A stretch of 64,000 nucleotides of DNA from Xanthomonas floridensis (GCF_001642575.1 NZ_LXNG01000003.1:87895-151894); one strand, 5' to 3'. Counted from the stretch's first letter, positions 25,918 to 34,987 are shown. A program made the numbers and translations. Notes: generated from the sequence alone by a model not told the origin.

Positions 25918-27294
25918 TCAGCCGCCGTAGCGTTGCTGCAGCATCGTAAACGCCGAGCGCAGCGCCAGCGCTTCGCCGCCGGCGGGGCGGCCCGGGCGGT
26001 CGCTGTCGTTCCAGGCGTAGACGTCCAGATGCGCCCATGGCTGGCCTGGTGCCACGAAGCGCTCCAGATACAGGGCCGCGGTCGCCGCGCCGGCCATGCG
26101 CGAGCCCGCATTGGCCATGTCGGCCACATGGCTGTTGAGATAGCGCAGGTAAGGCCGCCACAACGGCATGCGCCAGACCGGGTCGCGGGTGTGCTCGCCG
26201 GCGCTGATCCAGGCCTGTGCCAGCGCATCGTCGTTGGCGAACAACGCCGGCAGATCCGGGCCCAGCGCGATGCGCGCCGCGCCGGTGAGCGTGGCGAAAT
26301 CCAGGATCAGATCGGGCTTTTGCTCGGTGGCGTAGCTCAGTGCATCGCACAGCACCAGACGGCCTTCGGCATCGGTGTTGTCCACTTCCACGGTGACGCC
26401 GGCGCGGGTGGTGAGCACCTCGCCGGGGCGAAAGGCATTCGGGCCTACGGCGTTTTCCACTGCGGCAATCAGCAGGGTGAGCCGAACCGGCAATTGCTGC
26501 GCCATCACCAGCCCGGCCAGTGCCAGCGCATGCGCTGCACCGCCCATGTCTTTTTTCATGTTGCGCATGCCATCGGCGGGCTTGAGATCCAGCCCGCCGG
26601 TGTCGAAGCACACGCCCTTGCCGACCAGCACCAGATGCGGATGCGCGGCGTCGCCCCACTGCAGCTGGATCAGTCGCGGCGCACGATGCGAGGCGCGGCC
26701 GACGGCGTGGATGGTGGGAAAGTTCTGCGCCAGCAGCGCATCGCCAACGATCGCCTCCACCTGCGCGCCGTGGGCCTGTGCCACTGCACGGGTGGCCGCT
26801 TCCAGATGCTCCGGGCCCATGTCTTCGGTGGGCGTGTTGACCCAGTCGCGCACGCGGATGCAGGCCTCGATCAGGGCGCGCGTCGGTGCGGACGGCGTGG
26901 CTGCCAGTTCGGCCGGTGCGCGCGGTACCTTGCGGTAGCGCGCAAAGCGGTAGGCGCCCAGCCCCCAGCCCAGGTGCAGCAGCGCCTGCTCGGCCTCATC
27001 CAGCGGGGTCGCCACGGTCCAGCGGCTGGCCGGCGGCAACGCCATCGGCGCGTGCGCGTAGGCGTAGGCATCGGCGCGGTCGCCGATCCCGATGACTGCC
27101 CCTGCCAGGCCCTGGTCGTCCGGCAGCAGCAAGACGCTGCCCGGCGCGGCATCGAAACGCTGTGCCTGCGCCCACGCCAGTACGCGGGTGGGCTGTCCGG
27201 CGCACCAGTGCGCGAAACCTTCGCGGTCAAGCACGTGCAGCGGCAGCGCGGCGGCGGTGGGATCGGTGAAACCGGTGAGGTGCGACATGGACAT
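25918..27294 (-). CDS. Leucyl aminopeptidase family protein (M17)
   Basis: 458 residues. The M17 dinuclear metal site is complete: GKGVCFDTGGLDLKP (Lys and Asp ligands), DMGGAAHAL, and the signature NTDAEGRLVLCDAL. A catalytic Arg lies in the same signature. Cytosolic, likely hexameric, removing N-terminal residues from peptides. The N-terminal domain is short and diverged compared with PepA, so it belongs to the second M17 branch (YP_-type aminopeptidase B-like), without evidence for the DNA-binding role of PepA. Start ATG 27294. Followed upstream on the same strand by the HAD gene, 34 bp apart. Confidence 0.93.
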   Translation of the reverse strand: MSMSHLTGFTDPTAAALPLHVLDREGFAHWCAGQPTRVLAWAQAQRFDAAPGSVLLLPDDQGLAGAVIGIGDRADAYAYAHAPMALPPASRWTVATPLDEAEQALLHLGWGLGAYRFARYRKVPRAPAELAATPSAPTRALIEACIRVRDWVNTPTEDMGPEHLEAATRAVAQAHGAQVEAIVGDALLAQNFPTIHAVGRASHRAPRLIQLQWGDAAHPHLVLVGKGVCFDTGGLDLKPADGMRNMKKDMGGAAHALALAGLVMAQQLPVRLTLLIAAVENAVGPNAFRPGEVLTTRAGVTVEVDNTDAEGRLVLCDALSYATEQKPDLILDFATLTGAARIALGPDLPALFANDDALAQAWISAGEHTRDPVWRMPLWRPYLRYLNSHVADMANAGSRMAGAATAALYLERFVAPGQPWAHLDVYAWNDSDRPGRPAGGEALALRSAFTMLQQRYGG

Positions 27295-27328
27295 CCTTCA
27301 ATGGCGCCATGCGCCAGATGGGGGCGGC

Positions 27329-28066
27329 TCAGGCGGGAAGGCAGATGCCATCACGCGCGGCGCCGGGGTGCGGTTGCTGGACATCCAGCCAATCGGCCAG
27401 CCCGGTGAGGCTGTCGAATTCCAGGTCCGGCTGCTGGGTCGGGTGCGACCACTGCGCGCCGTCGCGGTTGATCCAGCACGCGCGCAGCCCGGCATCCAGC
27501 GCGCCGAGCACATCCATGCGCTCGTGGTCGCCCACATGCAGCACCTGTGCAGGCGGTACCTCCAGGCGTGCGCAGGCGGCCAGGAAGATGCTGGCCTCCG
27601 GCTTGGCGCTGCCGTGTTCGCGCGAACCCAGCTGGAAGGCGAAGTGGTGCATCAGCCCGATACGCTGCAGGTCGGCATTGCCGTTGCTGAGCGCGGCGAC
27701 CGGCACGTGCCGGGCCATGCGTGCCAGCGCATCGAGCGCATCCGGGTAGCACTCCACCTGATTGCGCGCGGCATAGAACACCTCGTAGGCAGGCTCCACC
27801 AGGGCCAGATCGCCGCCGCTTTCGCGCAAGGCCATCTCCAGTGTCAACCGGCGCAGCGCGCTCAGGTCGTGATGCAACTGCGGGTTGTCGGCGAAGCTGC
27901 GTTCGCGCAGCTCGCGCATGGCCTCCACCGGAAAGCGCTCGGCGGTCACCGGACTGTGCTCGCGCATCCAGTCGTACACCACCTGGTCGATGCGCGCACC
28001 GATCGGCGCAAAAGGCCACAACGTATCGTCGAGGTCGAGGGTGATGGCGCGGACGAGAAAGCTCAT
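27329..28066 (-). CDS. HAD family hydrolase, YjjG-like
   Basis: 245 residues. HAD motif I LDLDDTLWP (nucleophile Asp 11), motif II ALSNGN, motif III Lys in GSAKPEASIF, motif IV HVGDHERMDVLGA. A helical cap lies between motifs I and II (residues ~20-110). Phosphatase for small metabolites, perhaps nucleotides as in YjjG; substrate not readable. Lies 34 bp before the M17 aminopeptidase gene and is probably co-transcribed with it. Confidence 0.92.
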   Translation of the reverse strand: MSFLVRAITLDLDDTLWPFAPIGARIDQVVYDWMREHSPVTAERFPVEAMRELRERSFADNPQLHHDLSALRRLTLEMALRESGGDLALVEPAYEVFYAARNQVECYPDALDALARMARHVPVAALSNGNADLQRIGLMHHFAFQLGSREHGSAKPEASIFLAACARLEVPPAQVLHVGDHERMDVLGALDAGLRACWINRDGAQWSHPTQQPDLEFDSLTGLADWLDVQQPHPGAARDGICLPA

Positions 28067-28083
28067 CGCGCGATTTTACGGCC

Positions 28084-28188
28084 GTTACGCGGGAATGGGG
28101 AATCGGGAGTGGGGAATGGGTAGAGCAGCGCAGCTGCGGGCAGCATCACTGCTCTTGCGATTCCCGATTCTCAAATCCCGATTCCCGG
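28084..28188. repeat. Paired GGGAATCGGGA-type repeats around a hairpin
   Basis: Clusters of GGGAATGGGGAATCGGGAGT and, inverted, GATTCCCGATTC flank the hairpin AGAGCAG...CTGCTCT. The same 7-bp motif makes the long tandem array at 33913-33975. The structure lies between two minus-strand genes. Confidence 0.75.
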
Positions 28189-29295
28189 CTACTCAAGCAG
28201 CCTCGCCCAGCGCTGCATGCCCTCGACCCGGCTCAGCACCATCTTGATGCAGACCAGCAGGGGCACCGCCAGTAGCAGGCCGACCATGCCCCACAGCCAG
28301 CCGAACAGCATCAACGCCAGGATCAGCATCAGCGGCGAGATCGCCATGCGGCGGCCCAGCACGATGGGGGTGACGACCTGGCCTTCGATGGTGTGCAGCG
28401 CCAGGTACAGGATGGCCGGCAGCAGCGAAGACAGCGTGGTGCGGAATTCCACAAAGCCCATCAGCAGCATCAGCATCACGCCGATCAGTGGGCCGACGTA
28501 GGGCGCGAAATTCAGTAGCGCCACCACCGTGCCCCACAGCAAGGCCTCGGGCAGTGGAATCTGCAGGACATACAAGATGCCTGCAAAGACCAGACCGACC
28601 AGGGTGTTGATCACGCTGATGGTGAGTACATAGCGCGACACCTCGCGCTCGATGTCCAGCATGATCTCGGTAGTGAAGCGTTGCTGTTGCCGGTTGGGCA
28701 ACAGGGCGATCGCATGCCGTTGCAGGCTTTCGCCGTAGACCATGAAGAAGAAGGTCAGCAGCACCACCGCAAGCACCGAGGCAGCCAGCTTGGGCGTACG
28801 CACCAGGGCCTTGTACGGGTCGTCCATCTGCGTGCGCACGATCTGCACGCCGCGCTGGCCTTCGCCACCCGCTGCGCGTGCAAAATTCTCTGCAGCCTGG
28901 TTGGCCTGCATCACCGGCTTGGTGAAATCGCGCACGTCACGGGCAATCTGGCGCATCTGTCGCGGCGCCTGCTGCACCCATTCGGCCGCCGGACCGGCCA
29001 GCTGCGCGGCCAGCGCGACCGTGCCCGCCAGGCCCAGGCACAGCACCATCAACGCGCCGAGAAACCGTGGAATGTACAGCTTGCGCAGTCCGCGCAGGAT
29101 GGGGTTGCCGATCAGCGCGAAGAACGCTGCCAGCATGATCGGCAGGATAATGGTCTGTGCCGCCCACAGCGTGTAGCCCACAGCCAGCGTGGCCAGCACG
29201 ACTAATGAGGCAGGGGCGCGCGGACGCGGTGCCGGAGGCGGCGGAAGCGATTCTGCCGGTGCGGCAGGGTCCAGTGATTCGACGGAGAGAGACAT
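28189..29295 (-). CDS. AI-2E family transporter (PerM-like)
   Basis: 368 residues, about eight membrane helices with a soluble helical stretch (~95-190). The family block PYVGPLIGVMLMLLMGF and the ending IEGQVVTPIVLGRRM, then SPLMLILALMLFGWLWG, are well conserved. Members include the AI-2 exporter TqsA, Na+/H+ antiporters and PerM; substrate unknown here. A Pro/Ala-rich N-terminal ~30 residues precede the first helix. Start ATG 29295 (MSLSVESLD). Confidence 0.92.
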   Translation of the reverse strand: MSLSVESLDPAAPAESLPPPPAPRPRAPASLVVLATLAVGYTLWAAQTIILPIMLAAFFALIGNPILRGLRKLYIPRFLGALMVLCLGLAGTVALAAQLAGPAAEWVQQAPRQMRQIARDVRDFTKPVMQANQAAENFARAAGGEGQRGVQIVRTQMDDPYKALVRTPKLAASVLAVVLLTFFFMVYGESLQRHAIALLPNRQQQRFTTEIMLDIEREVSRYVLTISVINTLVGLVFAGILYVLQIPLPEALLWGTVVALLNFAPYVGPLIGVMLMLLMGFVEFRTTLSSLLPAILYLALHTIEGQVVTPIVLGRRMAISPLMLILALMLFGWLWGMVGLLLAVPLLVCIKMVLSRVEGMQRWARLLE

Positions 29296-29525
29296 GCGCG
29301 CCCTGGCAGCAGACTGGCGTGCTGCCAGCGGTGGGCCATTATCGGCACACCGCGTCAACAGCGCGCACAGAGCCTGTGCGCGTGATGTCACCAGAAGAGT
29401 GGAAACCTGGCGGCCTCGGCCGCAGTAGCACGACCAGGCCGGTGTCGGACTGAATTACTGTCCAGAGGCAAACCAAAGCCGAAAGCCAGGCTGCGCGGCC
29501 TGCCGAAACACACGCCAGCGCAGTG

Positions 29526-29909
29526 TCAGGCTGCCTGGTCCACCGGAACCTGCACCACCGTTACCGGCGGATCGGCAGCAACTTCCTCTGCATTGTCGGC
29601 AGCGCGTTCGGCCTGTTCGGAGGCTTCCTGCGCACGGTGCGCGGTGAATAGCGCAGAGATCGTGCTGATCATCTGCAGGATCTTGGGAATGCCGCCCAGC
29701 TTGCCGGCGATACTGCCCAACGCTGCCTGCGGCTCGTTGCGGCCGGTGACAAAGCCCAGCCCGAAGCCAACCAGTATGATCCGCATCGGCGACCAGCCGG
29801 CACGCCAGGTCGTGCGCAGTTCGCTCCAGTGCAGGCGCGTTTCCTGTGCGCGGCCTTCCACCAGGAACTCGGCGCGTTCAACGCGTTGACGCAAGGTGCC
29901 GAACTTCAT
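29526..29909 (-). CDS. Small membrane-associated protein, YqjK position
   Basis: 127 residues; no family firmly recognised. A hydrophilic N-terminal helix (LRQRVERAEFLVEGRAQETR) is followed by a hydrophobic stretch (MRIILVGFGLGFVTG, ~42-56), a weaker one (~63-90) and an acidic tail. It overlaps the YqjE-like gene by 4 bp and is third in a cluster with the order of E. coli yqjD-yqjE-yqjK. By position it may be the YqjK counterpart, though similarity is not evident. Confidence 0.75.
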   Translation of the reverse strand: MKFGTLRQRVERAEFLVEGRAQETRLHWSELRTTWRAGWSPMRIILVGFGLGFVTGRNEPQAALGSIAGKLGGIPKILQMISTISALFTAHRAQEASEQAERAADNAEEVAADPPVTVVQVPVDQAA

Positions 29910-30391
29910 GGGTGTCCTCCACTGGCAGGTGCTGCCGCCGGTTCGTCGTCGCTGCTGTCATCGAAGATGCCCAGCTTGACCAGCTGACGGCGCGTTGCAT
30001 TCATGCCGGTGTGATCGAAATAGAAGAACACCCGCCATGCCGCGATGGCCGTGACCAGCAGGCTCGCCAACGCGGTAAAGAACATCGCCTGGAACCACGA
30101 CAGGCCGGCACGCTGAAGCAGGGCGATGATGGCGCCGGCCAGTAGCAACCAGGACGAGGCACCGAAGACCACGGCAACGCAGGCCCAGGCCAGGCCACGC
30201 CCAAACGCGCTGCGTGCCAGTTGCAAATCGGCCGACACCAGCCGGCGCAATGCGCGGCTAGTGTCCTTGGCCGAGCCCAGCGTGGCACGACCGGCAGCAC
30301 CGACCGCACGCACGCTTTCATCCAGTCCTGGCGTGTCCGGCCGCGCATGTGGCGCGCCGGAATCGCCCACTGTAGAGGCCTGATCGCTCAC
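29906..30391 (-). CDS. Phage holin family protein, YqjE-like
   Basis: 161 residues: a helical N-terminus (LVSADLQLARSAFGRGLAW) and two membrane helices (~68-90 and ~98-120) then a charged tail. This is the Actino-holin/YqjE (DUF1469) pattern; these are inner-membrane stress proteins despite the holin name. Middle gene of the yqjDEK-like cluster, 3 bp after the DUF883 gene and overlapping the next by 4 bp. Confidence 0.88.
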   Translation of the reverse strand: MSDQASTVGDSGAPHARPDTPGLDESVRAVGAAGRATLGSAKDTSRALRRLVSADLQLARSAFGRGLAWACVAVVFGASSWLLLAGAIIALLQRAGLSWFQAMFFTALASLLVTAIAAWRVFFYFDHTGMNATRRQLVKLGIFDDSSDDEPAAAPASGGHP

Positions 30392-30394
30392 GAC

Positions 30395-30757
30395 TTAGTT
30401 GTCGTTGCCGCGTGCCAGCTTGGCGATGACCCAGCCAGCGGCAAAGGCAACGCCGAAGGCAGCCAGCGGGCGCTCGCGGATCAGATCGGTGGCGCTGTCG
30501 AGCAGGTCGTTGCCCTTGGCAACCAGCACGTCCATCTGTTCCTTGGCGGCTGCACCGCCGAATTCGGCAGCGGCCATGCCGGCCAGTGCGGAGTCGGAGA
30601 GTTCGGCCTTGACGTTGGCGCGACCGAGCTTGAGCTCATCGCCAGCCGCACTGGTCGCACCCTTGACGGCTTCGCCTGCAGCGCTGGCGGCCGACTTCAG
30701 GTGGGTGCCGGCTTCGCTCAGGTTGTCCTTTAGTTGATCGGTATTGGTGGGGCTCAT
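30395..30757 (-). CDS. DUF883 family protein, ElaB/YqjD-like
   Basis: 120 residues: long amphipathic helix rich in Ala, Lys and Glu, then a single C-terminal membrane helix (LAAFGVAFAAGWVIAKLA) after the RERPLAAFG motif. ElaB/YqjD proteins are tail-anchored inner-membrane proteins that bind ribosomes in stationary phase in E. coli. Strong AAGGAG site 8 bp before ATG 30757. First gene of the cluster. Confidence 0.92.
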   Translation of the reverse strand: MSPTNTDQLKDNLSEAGTHLKSAASAAGEAVKGATSAAGDELKLGRANVKAELSDSALAGMAAAEFGGAAAKEQMDVLVAKGNDLLDSATDLIRERPLAAFGVAFAAGWVIAKLARGNDN

Positions 30758-30873
30758 GCGATATCTCCTTCGGTCATTGATGGCAGCCGCCACTCACGTG
30801 CGGTCGTGCAGTAGCAATAGCATCGGGGGGGTGTAGGAGGCGTTAGTGGAGGCGGGGTGGAATGCACATCGCG

Positions 30874-32310
30874 TCAACGCATGAGCGCGTCGTATTGCGC
30901 GTTGCCACGCAGGATGCGCAGCACCAGCTGCTGTGGCTTGCGCTGGAAGTTGGCGCGCCAGCTGGCGAGGTCGGCGAACTCGCCCACGCTGCTGGCCACG
31001 ATGACATCGCCGGAGACCAGGCCGTTGGCTGCGGCGCGTCCACCGCGTTTGACCTCGCTGACCATCACCCCGGTGATGCCGGACTGCCGCAGCGATTCGG
31101 GCAGGTCCACGAAGGTGGCCCCGCTCAGGCGCGGGTCCAGCATGTCGCCGGTCACTGCGCGATCCTGTTCCTTCAGGGTGGTCTTGAGTTTGAGCGGCTT
31201 GCCGTCGCGACGGATATCCAGCGTCACGGCACTGCCCACCGCCTGCAGACCTTCGTAGTTGTGCAAGGCTTCGGCGCTGTCCACGCGCTGGTCGTTGGCG
31301 CCCACCACCACATCGCCCGGCTGCACGCCGGCAGCGGCAGCGGCGGAGCCCGGCAACACGCGCGTTACCAGCGCGCCGCGCAGCGAATCCACGCCCAGCC
31401 CACGCAACATGTCCTGGGTGAGGTTCTGGGTTTCCAGGCCCAGGGTGCCACGCACCACCACGCCCTTGGTCACCAATTGCTCGACCACGTTACGCGCCAG
31501 GTTGGAGGGAATCGCCAGGCCCAGCCCGATATTGCCCGCCATGCTGCCCTGCGGATTGAAGCTGGCGGTATTGATGCCCACCAGTTGGCCCTGCAGGTTC
31601 ACCAGCGCACCGCCGGAATTGCCCGGGTTGATCGAAGCGTCGGTCTGGATGAAGTTCTGGTAGCCCAGCCCGCGAATCCCGCTGCGCCCCACCGCCGACA
31701 CGATGCCGGAGGTGACGGTCTGGGTGAACCCGAACGGGTTGCCGATCGCCACCACGAAGTCACCCACGCGCAGCTGGTTGCTGTCGGCCAGCTTGATGTC
31801 GGTGAGGTTGTCGGCCTTGATGCGGATCAACGCGATATCGGTGTCGGCATCAGAGCCGATGAAGTCGGCCTTGACGGTACGGCCGTCGCCCAGCGTCACC
31901 TGCACATCGTCGGCGTTTTCGATCACGTGGTGATTGGTCAGCACGTAGCCCTTCTGCGCATCGATGATCACGCCCGACCCCAGCGACTCATTGATGCGGT
32001 CCTGCGGCACCTGCGGAAACAGCCGGCGCAGGATGGGGTCGTTGAAGAACGGGTTGCGGACCCGCACCACCTGCTTGGTGTTGACGCTGACCACCGCCGG
32101 CATCGCCTGTTGCAGCATCGGCGCCAGCGAGGGCACTGGCTGGCCGGCGACCGCCGCGGGCAAGGCAGCGGCCGTCGGCAGGGTAAAGGTCGCAGTGCCG
32201 GCTGGCGTGGCCTCGGCGCGGTTGTCCAGCCAGGCATTGATGCCGGTCGCAGCGAAGCCGCCAAAGGCGGCGGCGAGGGAAAGCGTCAGCAAGGTGGGAA
32301 GCGGTCGCAT
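30874..32310 (-). CDS. DegP/DegQ family periplasmic serine endoprotease (Do family)
   Basis: 478 residues. An N-terminal signal (LPTLLTLSLAAAFGGFAA) leads to the periplasm; a linker precedes the trypsin-like domain with catalytic His in TNHHVIENAD, Asp in ADTDIALIRI and Ser in NPGNSGGALV. Two PDZ domains follow (about 280-365 and 385-475). Degrades or chaperones misfolded envelope proteins. It lacks the long LA loop with Cys pair of DegP, so it is nearer DegQ/MucD. Stand-alone, divergent from the histone-like gene. Confidence 0.95.
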   Translation of the reverse strand: MRPLPTLLTLSLAAAFGGFAATGINAWLDNRAEATPAGTATFTLPTAAALPAAVAGQPVPSLAPMLQQAMPAVVSVNTKQVVRVRNPFFNDPILRRLFPQVPQDRINESLGSGVIIDAQKGYVLTNHHVIENADDVQVTLGDGRTVKADFIGSDADTDIALIRIKADNLTDIKLADSNQLRVGDFVVAIGNPFGFTQTVTSGIVSAVGRSGIRGLGYQNFIQTDASINPGNSGGALVNLQGQLVGINTASFNPQGSMAGNIGLGLAIPSNLARNVVEQLVTKGVVVRGTLGLETQNLTQDMLRGLGVDSLRGALVTRVLPGSAAAAAGVQPGDVVVGANDQRVDSAEALHNYEGLQAVGSAVTLDIRRDGKPLKLKTTLKEQDRAVTGDMLDPRLSGATFVDLPESLRQSGITGVMVSEVKRGGRAAANGLVSGDVIVASSVGEFADLASWRANFQRKPQQLVLRILRGNAQYDALMR

Positions 32311-32552
32311 GGAACGGATTCCGGGTTACGCGGTGGGAAAGGAATAGGGCGTGTGACTGCGTAAATCAAGCTGAACGAGAGTGCCAGCCGGCAATTTAAC
32401 TGGTGGTGAAAGCGCTCTGCGTCGAGGGTTGCCCTCGCGTTGACAGTCCGTGTGGCCCGGCGTAGCGTCCGCTTCATCCGATGCCTGTTCAGCATTCGCC
32501 TGCTCGCGCGCATCGCCCGCGTTTCCCGCATTGATGCCCTTAAGGAGGGTCT

Positions 32553-33359
32553 ATGAGCAACGGAAATGGTGTGACGGCAACCCTGTCCGACGCTGTCGAG
32601 AGCGTCAAGAGCAGCGCAACCGAACTGACCGACACCCTCGTCAGCACCACCAGCGACGCGGTCAGCAATGTGCAGGACGCGGCCGGTGCCGCGGTGGAAG
32701 AGGTCAAGACACGGGTCGCCAAGGCACGCAAGGCGGTGGTCACGGCCGAACAGCGCGTGGCCGAGAAGGCCGGCGAAGCGGCAGGCGCGGTCAAGCGCCG
32801 CGTGGCCAAGACCAAGCGCTCGTTGAGCGCGACCAAGGACGCTGCCAAGGAAAAGCTGGTGGCCACCAAGGATGCGGCCAAGCAGAAGCTTGTCTCGACC
32901 AAGGACGCCGCCAAGCAGAAGCTGAGCAGCACCAGTGCCGCGGCCAAGAAGAAGATCGCCACCACCAAGGCCGCTACCAGGCAGAAGCTGGAGACCGCCA
33001 GGGCCAGTGCCAAGGCCGAAGCCGCCGCACTGACGGCCAAGACCGCAGCCAAGAAAGCCGCACGCAAGACGGCCGTGGCGACGGTGGGGGCGCGCACGGC
33101 GGCCAAGAAGGCGGCTGCCACATCCGCGGCAGTGAAAAAGTCGACGGCCAAGGGCCTTGCCAAAAAGGCGCCGGTGGCCAAGCAGACCGCCACCCGGCAG
33201 GCTGCGGTCAAGAAAGCACCGCTGAAGAAGACGGCGACCAAGACGGCCTTGAAGAAGGCGGCCAAGGTGACCAAGACCCCGGCAACGCGTGCAGTGGCCA
33301 AGACCACTGCCGCCCGCAAGGCCGTGGGCAAGAAAGCCGCCAAGCGGGTCACGCGCTGA
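32553..33359 (+). CDS. Lys/Ala-rich histone H1-like protein
   Basis: 268 residues. The first ~50 residues are acidic/neutral and helical (AVESVKSSATELTDT); the rest is Lys and Ala rich with near-repeats of ATKDAAKxKLV (about 94-130) and many KKA/AKK blocks, as in AlgP and chlamydial HctB. It should be a long basic helix that binds DNA or RNA. The phasin-like N-terminus and repeated KDAAK units also resemble LEA-type stress proteins, so a role outside the nucleoid is possible. AAGGAGG site 8 bp before ATG 32553; strong terminator after. Confidence 0.85.
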   Translation: MSNGNGVTATLSDAVESVKSSATELTDTLVSTTSDAVSNVQDAAGAAVEEVKTRVAKARKAVVTAEQRVAEKAGEAAGAVKRRVAKTKRSLSATKDAAKEKLVATKDAAKQKLVSTKDAAKQKLSSTSAAAKKKIATTKAATRQKLETARASAKAEAAALTAKTAAKKAARKTAVATVGARTAAKKAAATSAAVKKSTAKGLAKKAPVAKQTATRQAAVKKAPLKKTATKTALKKAAKVTKTPATRAVAKTTAARKAVGKKAAKRVTR

Positions 33360-33393
33360 GGCGCCGCGCCATCGGGCGTGTCGCAGGCGGCAT

Positions 33394-33432
33394 AAAAAAA
33401 ACCGGCGCTGTTCGCACAGCGCCGGTTTTTTT
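33394..33432. terminator. Bidirectional rho-independent terminator
   Basis: 12-bp stem AACCGGCGCTGT/ACAGCGCCGGTT with a TCGC loop, with A-tract on one side and T-tract on the other. It ends the histone-like gene and could also stop minus-strand transcripts. Confidence 0.92.
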
Positions 33433-33607
33433 GTGGGCGAGGGTGGTGGATGGCCTGCGGCGGACAGCCATCTCCATAGACGCGTTGCTCCGGTAAACAC
33501 CGGCCGTTACTTCATGACCGACGAACTTCGTTCCGCGGAAAGAGTTGAAGGGAGGGCAACGCGCGGAGCTTGCCGTTGTGCCCATGACGCAGCGCGCACC
33601 CTCATCC

Positions 33608-33682
33608 GCCCCTGCGGGGCACCTTCTCCCGCGCCCCTGCGGGGCACCTTCTCCCGCGCCCCTGCGGGGCACCTTCTCCCGG
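33608..33682. repeat. Three tandem copies of a 25-bp unit
   Basis: The unit begins GCCCCTGCGGGGCACCTTCT and is itself a small hairpin (CCCCTGCGGGG). It ends in CGGCGGGAGAAGG, shared with the repeat at 22196-22417. Confidence 0.92.
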
Positions 33683-33912
33683 CGGGAGAAGGGAAAGCGG
33701 TATGCGGGTAGCCTGATCTGCAATCTGCAATCCGTAAGCGACAGGCAGCGAGAAACAGAAACAAGAAAGGGCCAGCAACAAGAGGCAGCAAGCAAGAGGC
33801 AGCAAGCAAGAAGTACGAAGCAAAAGGTGTAGAGAAACAGAAGTGGAAAGCACCGGCAACAGAAAGAAAAAGACAGGGTTCGAGCTATCGCCTCAGTACA
33901 GCTGCTACACCA

Positions 33913-33975
33913 CGATTCCCAATTCCCAATTCCCAATTCCCAATTCCCGATTCCCGATTCCCGATTCCCGATCCC
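33913..33975. repeat. Nine tandem 7-bp units, CGATTCC/CAATTCC
   Basis: Units 1 and 6-8 are CGATTCC, 2-5 CAATTCC, the last CGATCCC. Lies just after the stop of the minus-strand DUF3313 gene. Likely variable in copy number. Confidence 0.92.
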
Positions 33976-33977
33976 CC

Positions 33978-34637
33978 CTACTCCAATCCCTCAACCAACT
34001 GCTCGGCACCCTTGCCAATCCCTGCCTTTGCAGCGTCATAGGCGCCCAGGCTGGCCTTGATGTTCATGGCACCTGGATACTGCTTTTCGACATAAGCGGC
34101 GAGCAGGCGATCGGTCTGCGCGTCGAAGATTTCCAACGCGTAGCTCACCGAGCCGGAGAATGCGCCTTGCTTGCCGCGTGCGGCCTGCACCGCGTTGTAG
34201 GATCCGCCGCCCAGATCCACCTTCATCAAGGTTCCCAGTACGCGTTTGCTGGGCTTGGCGCCGGTCAGGGTCATGCGTATCCGCAAGGTGTCGCGGTCGG
34301 CCGAAAGCGTGGGGCGCCAGCGCCGCGCGATGGCGTTGCCGAATTGCTGCTGCATCTCGTCGGCAAGCATGCGCTTGTCCTGCTCGGGCACGTTTTCGAA
34401 CTGCGCATCCGGGCCGCGGTAAATGGCGACCGGCTCGATGATGGCGGCGCGATAGTGCGACCAATCCACCTCGCCGTGATACGCATACGGCATGCGATTG
34501 CCGCGGCTGCCCTCGTGCGGGCGCAGATAGCTGGACGAGGGCAACTGGCGGTATGGCATCGGGCCGGTGCTGGCGCAGCCGGCCAGGGTCAGGCCGACGA
34601 GGGCGAGCGTGCAGCAACGAATGATGCGCTGGGACAT
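33978..34637 (-). CDS. DUF3313 family lipoprotein
   Basis: 219 residues. Signal peptide with lipobox LAGC (residue 21), then the DUF3313 pattern: SSYLRPHEG, YRAAIIEPVAIY, a helix LADEMQQQFGNAIA, a beta stretch TLRIRMTLTGA and ending with EIFDAQTDRLLAAYVEKQYP. Lipid-anchored envelope protein of unknown function. Start ATG 34637; the frame is open further upstream but that DNA belongs to the next gene. Confidence 0.88.
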   Translation of the reverse strand: MSQRIIRCCTLALVGLTLAGCASTGPMPYRQLPSSSYLRPHEGSRGNRMPYAYHGEVDWSHYRAAIIEPVAIYRGPDAQFENVPEQDKRMLADEMQQQFGNAIARRWRPTLSADRDTLRIRMTLTGAKPSKRVLGTLMKVDLGGGSYNAVQAARGKQGAFSGSVSYALEIFDAQTDRLLAAYVEKQYPGAMNIKASLGAYDAAKAGIGKGAEQLVEGLE

Positions 34638-34702
34638 GATGCGGAGCCTATGTGAGAAGTCGAACGAGGGCTGGGACCGGGCGGGCAGGGCGTGTGCCGG
34701 CG

Positions 34703-34987
34703 TCAATGCAGCAGCGCGCTGGCCATGGCCAGCACAAAGGCGAGGCCGGAAGCGGCAAACACCACGCCACGCGTGACCCAGCGCTGCAGGCGGCGCAGCT
34801 TGCGCGCGCTGCGGATATCCGGCAGCGCGCACCAGATGTCGCGGTTGCGGATGCCGGTGCGGCCGCAACGGAAATCCAGTGGCAGCGCAGCGCCGGTCGT
34901 GGCGATCAGGCTGTCGTTGGCCGCGCTGTGCGGCGTCGACAGCGCCGGAGTGGCACGTGGGATCGGTGTGGAACGGGGCGAGGACAT
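34703..34987 (-). CDS. Small protein with C-terminal membrane helix
   Basis: 94 residues; not recognised. Ser/Thr/Pro-rich start, a middle with FRCGRTGIRNRDIW, a basic helix RSARKLRRLQRWVTR and one C-terminal membrane helix (GVVFAASGLAFVLAMASALL). Strong GC3 bias supports real coding. Four Met codons lie close together, so the start (34987, 34990 or 34996) is uncertain. Lies 65 bp upstream of the DUF3313 gene on the same strand. Confidence 0.65.
   Translation of the reverse strand: MSSPRSTPIPRATPALSTPHSAANDSLIATTGAALPLDFRCGRTGIRNRDIWCALPDIRSARKLRRLQRWVTRGVVFAASGLAFVLAMASALLH

Larger units (their letters stand above)
33480..33977. other. Repeat-rich intergenic region
   Basis: About 500 bp without a gene. 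It carries three 25-bp tandem units (33608-33682), an A/G-rich stretch with short repeats CAAGAGGCAG (33770-33815) and the 7-bp array at 33913-33975. Confidence 0.7.

Noticed and set aside
25897..27408. 503-residue frame opposite the M17 aminopeptidase
   Set aside because: Shadow of the GC3-biased gene on the other strand, rich in His, Arg and Gly as such shadows are; the same holds for the other long antisense frames in the window.
33608..33682. CRISPR-like array of 25-bp repeats
   Set aside because: Units are directly adjacent with no spacers, and no cas gene is present.
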